Below are positions 6,167 through 6,465 of a DNA stretch of 6,465 nucleotides, in pieces (the stretch's first letter is position 1; each line of letters starts with the position of its first letter). The stretch spans positions 1 to 6,465 of the forward strand of contig JACCRH010000354.1 of assembly GCA_013813675.1 (NCBI GenBank), in the 5' to 3' direction. Both the position numbers and the translations under genes were made by a program. The notes below the pieces were generated by a model that was not told the DNA's origin, ran no database searches, and saw only the letters and a program-made list of their open reading frames with translations. The stretch is from Gemmatimonadales bacterium (GTDB lineage Bacteria > Gemmatimonadota > Gemmatimonadetes > Gemmatimonadales > GWC2-71-9).

Positions 6167-6465
6167 GCTGCTTCCACAGACCGGTCGGGGGCCGCGGCGG
6201 GAGGGAATCTTTGCGCTCTGGCTCACCCTGCGGGTGGCGCAGGACCTGGTGCGCGATCCGCCGCCGGAGCGGGCGCACCGCCGCCGGCTCCAGGCGCTGG
6301 AGCACCGGCTCTCCAGCCTGACGCTGCCGCCGCCGCTGCGCCGGGCGCTGGCGGCGGCGATCAGCCAGCTTCGCGATGCCAGGTCGGAGACGGCTGTGCA
6401 AGTACTGAGTCAGCTCGTCGCGCCCGCCCGCGAGGCCGGCGGCGCCGAGGCCGGCGAGGTGGTGG
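6132..6465 (+). CDS. Uncharacterised protein, C-terminus missing (window edge)
   Basis: The GTG at 6132 overlaps the heptosyltransferase stop in the coupling arrangement GTGA, and the frame stays open for 111 codons to the right edge. Codon use is strongly G/C at third positions, as in its neighbours, which supports a real gene. I do not recognise the product. The visible part is rich in Ala, Leu, Arg and Pro. It has a possible helix around GIFALWLTLRVAQDLVRD (25-42), an Arg-rich helix RAHRRRLQALEHRLSSL (48-64) and another Ala-rich helix near 71-83. There is no signal peptide or convincing membrane segment so far. It is likely cytoplasmic and co-translated with the heptosyltransferase. A strong hairpin covers its first codons. 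An unrelated function is equally possible. Confidence 0.65.
   Translation, partial: MSAPDPGGALLTLLPQTGRGPRREGIFALWLTLRVAQDLVRDPPPERAHRRRLQALEHRLSSLTLPPPLRRALAAAISQLRDARSETAVQVLSQLVAPAREAGGAEAGEVV

Overview
This is a GC-rich, densely coding chromosomal window with six protein genes and almost no non-coding DNA. It looks like a cell-envelope locus from a Gram-negative bacterium. My best guess for the lineage is Gemmatimonadota or a relative. That is an inference from three things: very high GC, a PorX-type regulator (REC plus PglZ) of the kind known from Bacteroidota and allied phyla, and no Shine-Dalgarno-like sequence at any of the six chosen starts. No 16S or other marker gene is present to confirm it.

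Layout. A leftward block runs from 5008 to the left edge. It starts with a 521-aa PorX-like response regulator with a complete PglZ/alkaline-phosphatase-fold domain (3443-5008). Two bases after its stop comes an MsbA-type ABC exporter with fused membrane and ATPase domains (1605-3440). After a 60-bp gap there is a CgeB-like glycosyltransferase (519-1544), then, 5 bp on, a family-2 glycosyltransferase cut by the window edge (1-513). A rightward block starts at 5110 with a GT9/heptosyltransferase-like enzyme (5110-6135). It overlaps by 4 bp a gene of unknown function that runs off the right edge (6132-6465).

The two blocks diverge from a 101-bp intergenic region. It holds a period-8 tandem repeat running into a perfect 5-bp inverted repeat whose centre is exactly 51 bp from each start codon. 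A TAnnnT hexamer lies 6-7 bp before each start, which suggests two leaderless divergent promoters around a shared operator-like element.

How the genes may work together. The heptosyltransferase, the lipid-exporter-like ABC protein and two further glycosyltransferases are the kinds of protein that build and flip lipopolysaccharide or another surface glycolipid. The PorX-like protein heads the leftward block. It may sense a phosphorelay signal and tune envelope or secretion functions through its phosphodiesterase-like domain. The link between regulator and glycan genes is inferred from gene order only.

No tRNA, rRNA, mobile element, CRISPR array or convincing terminator was seen.
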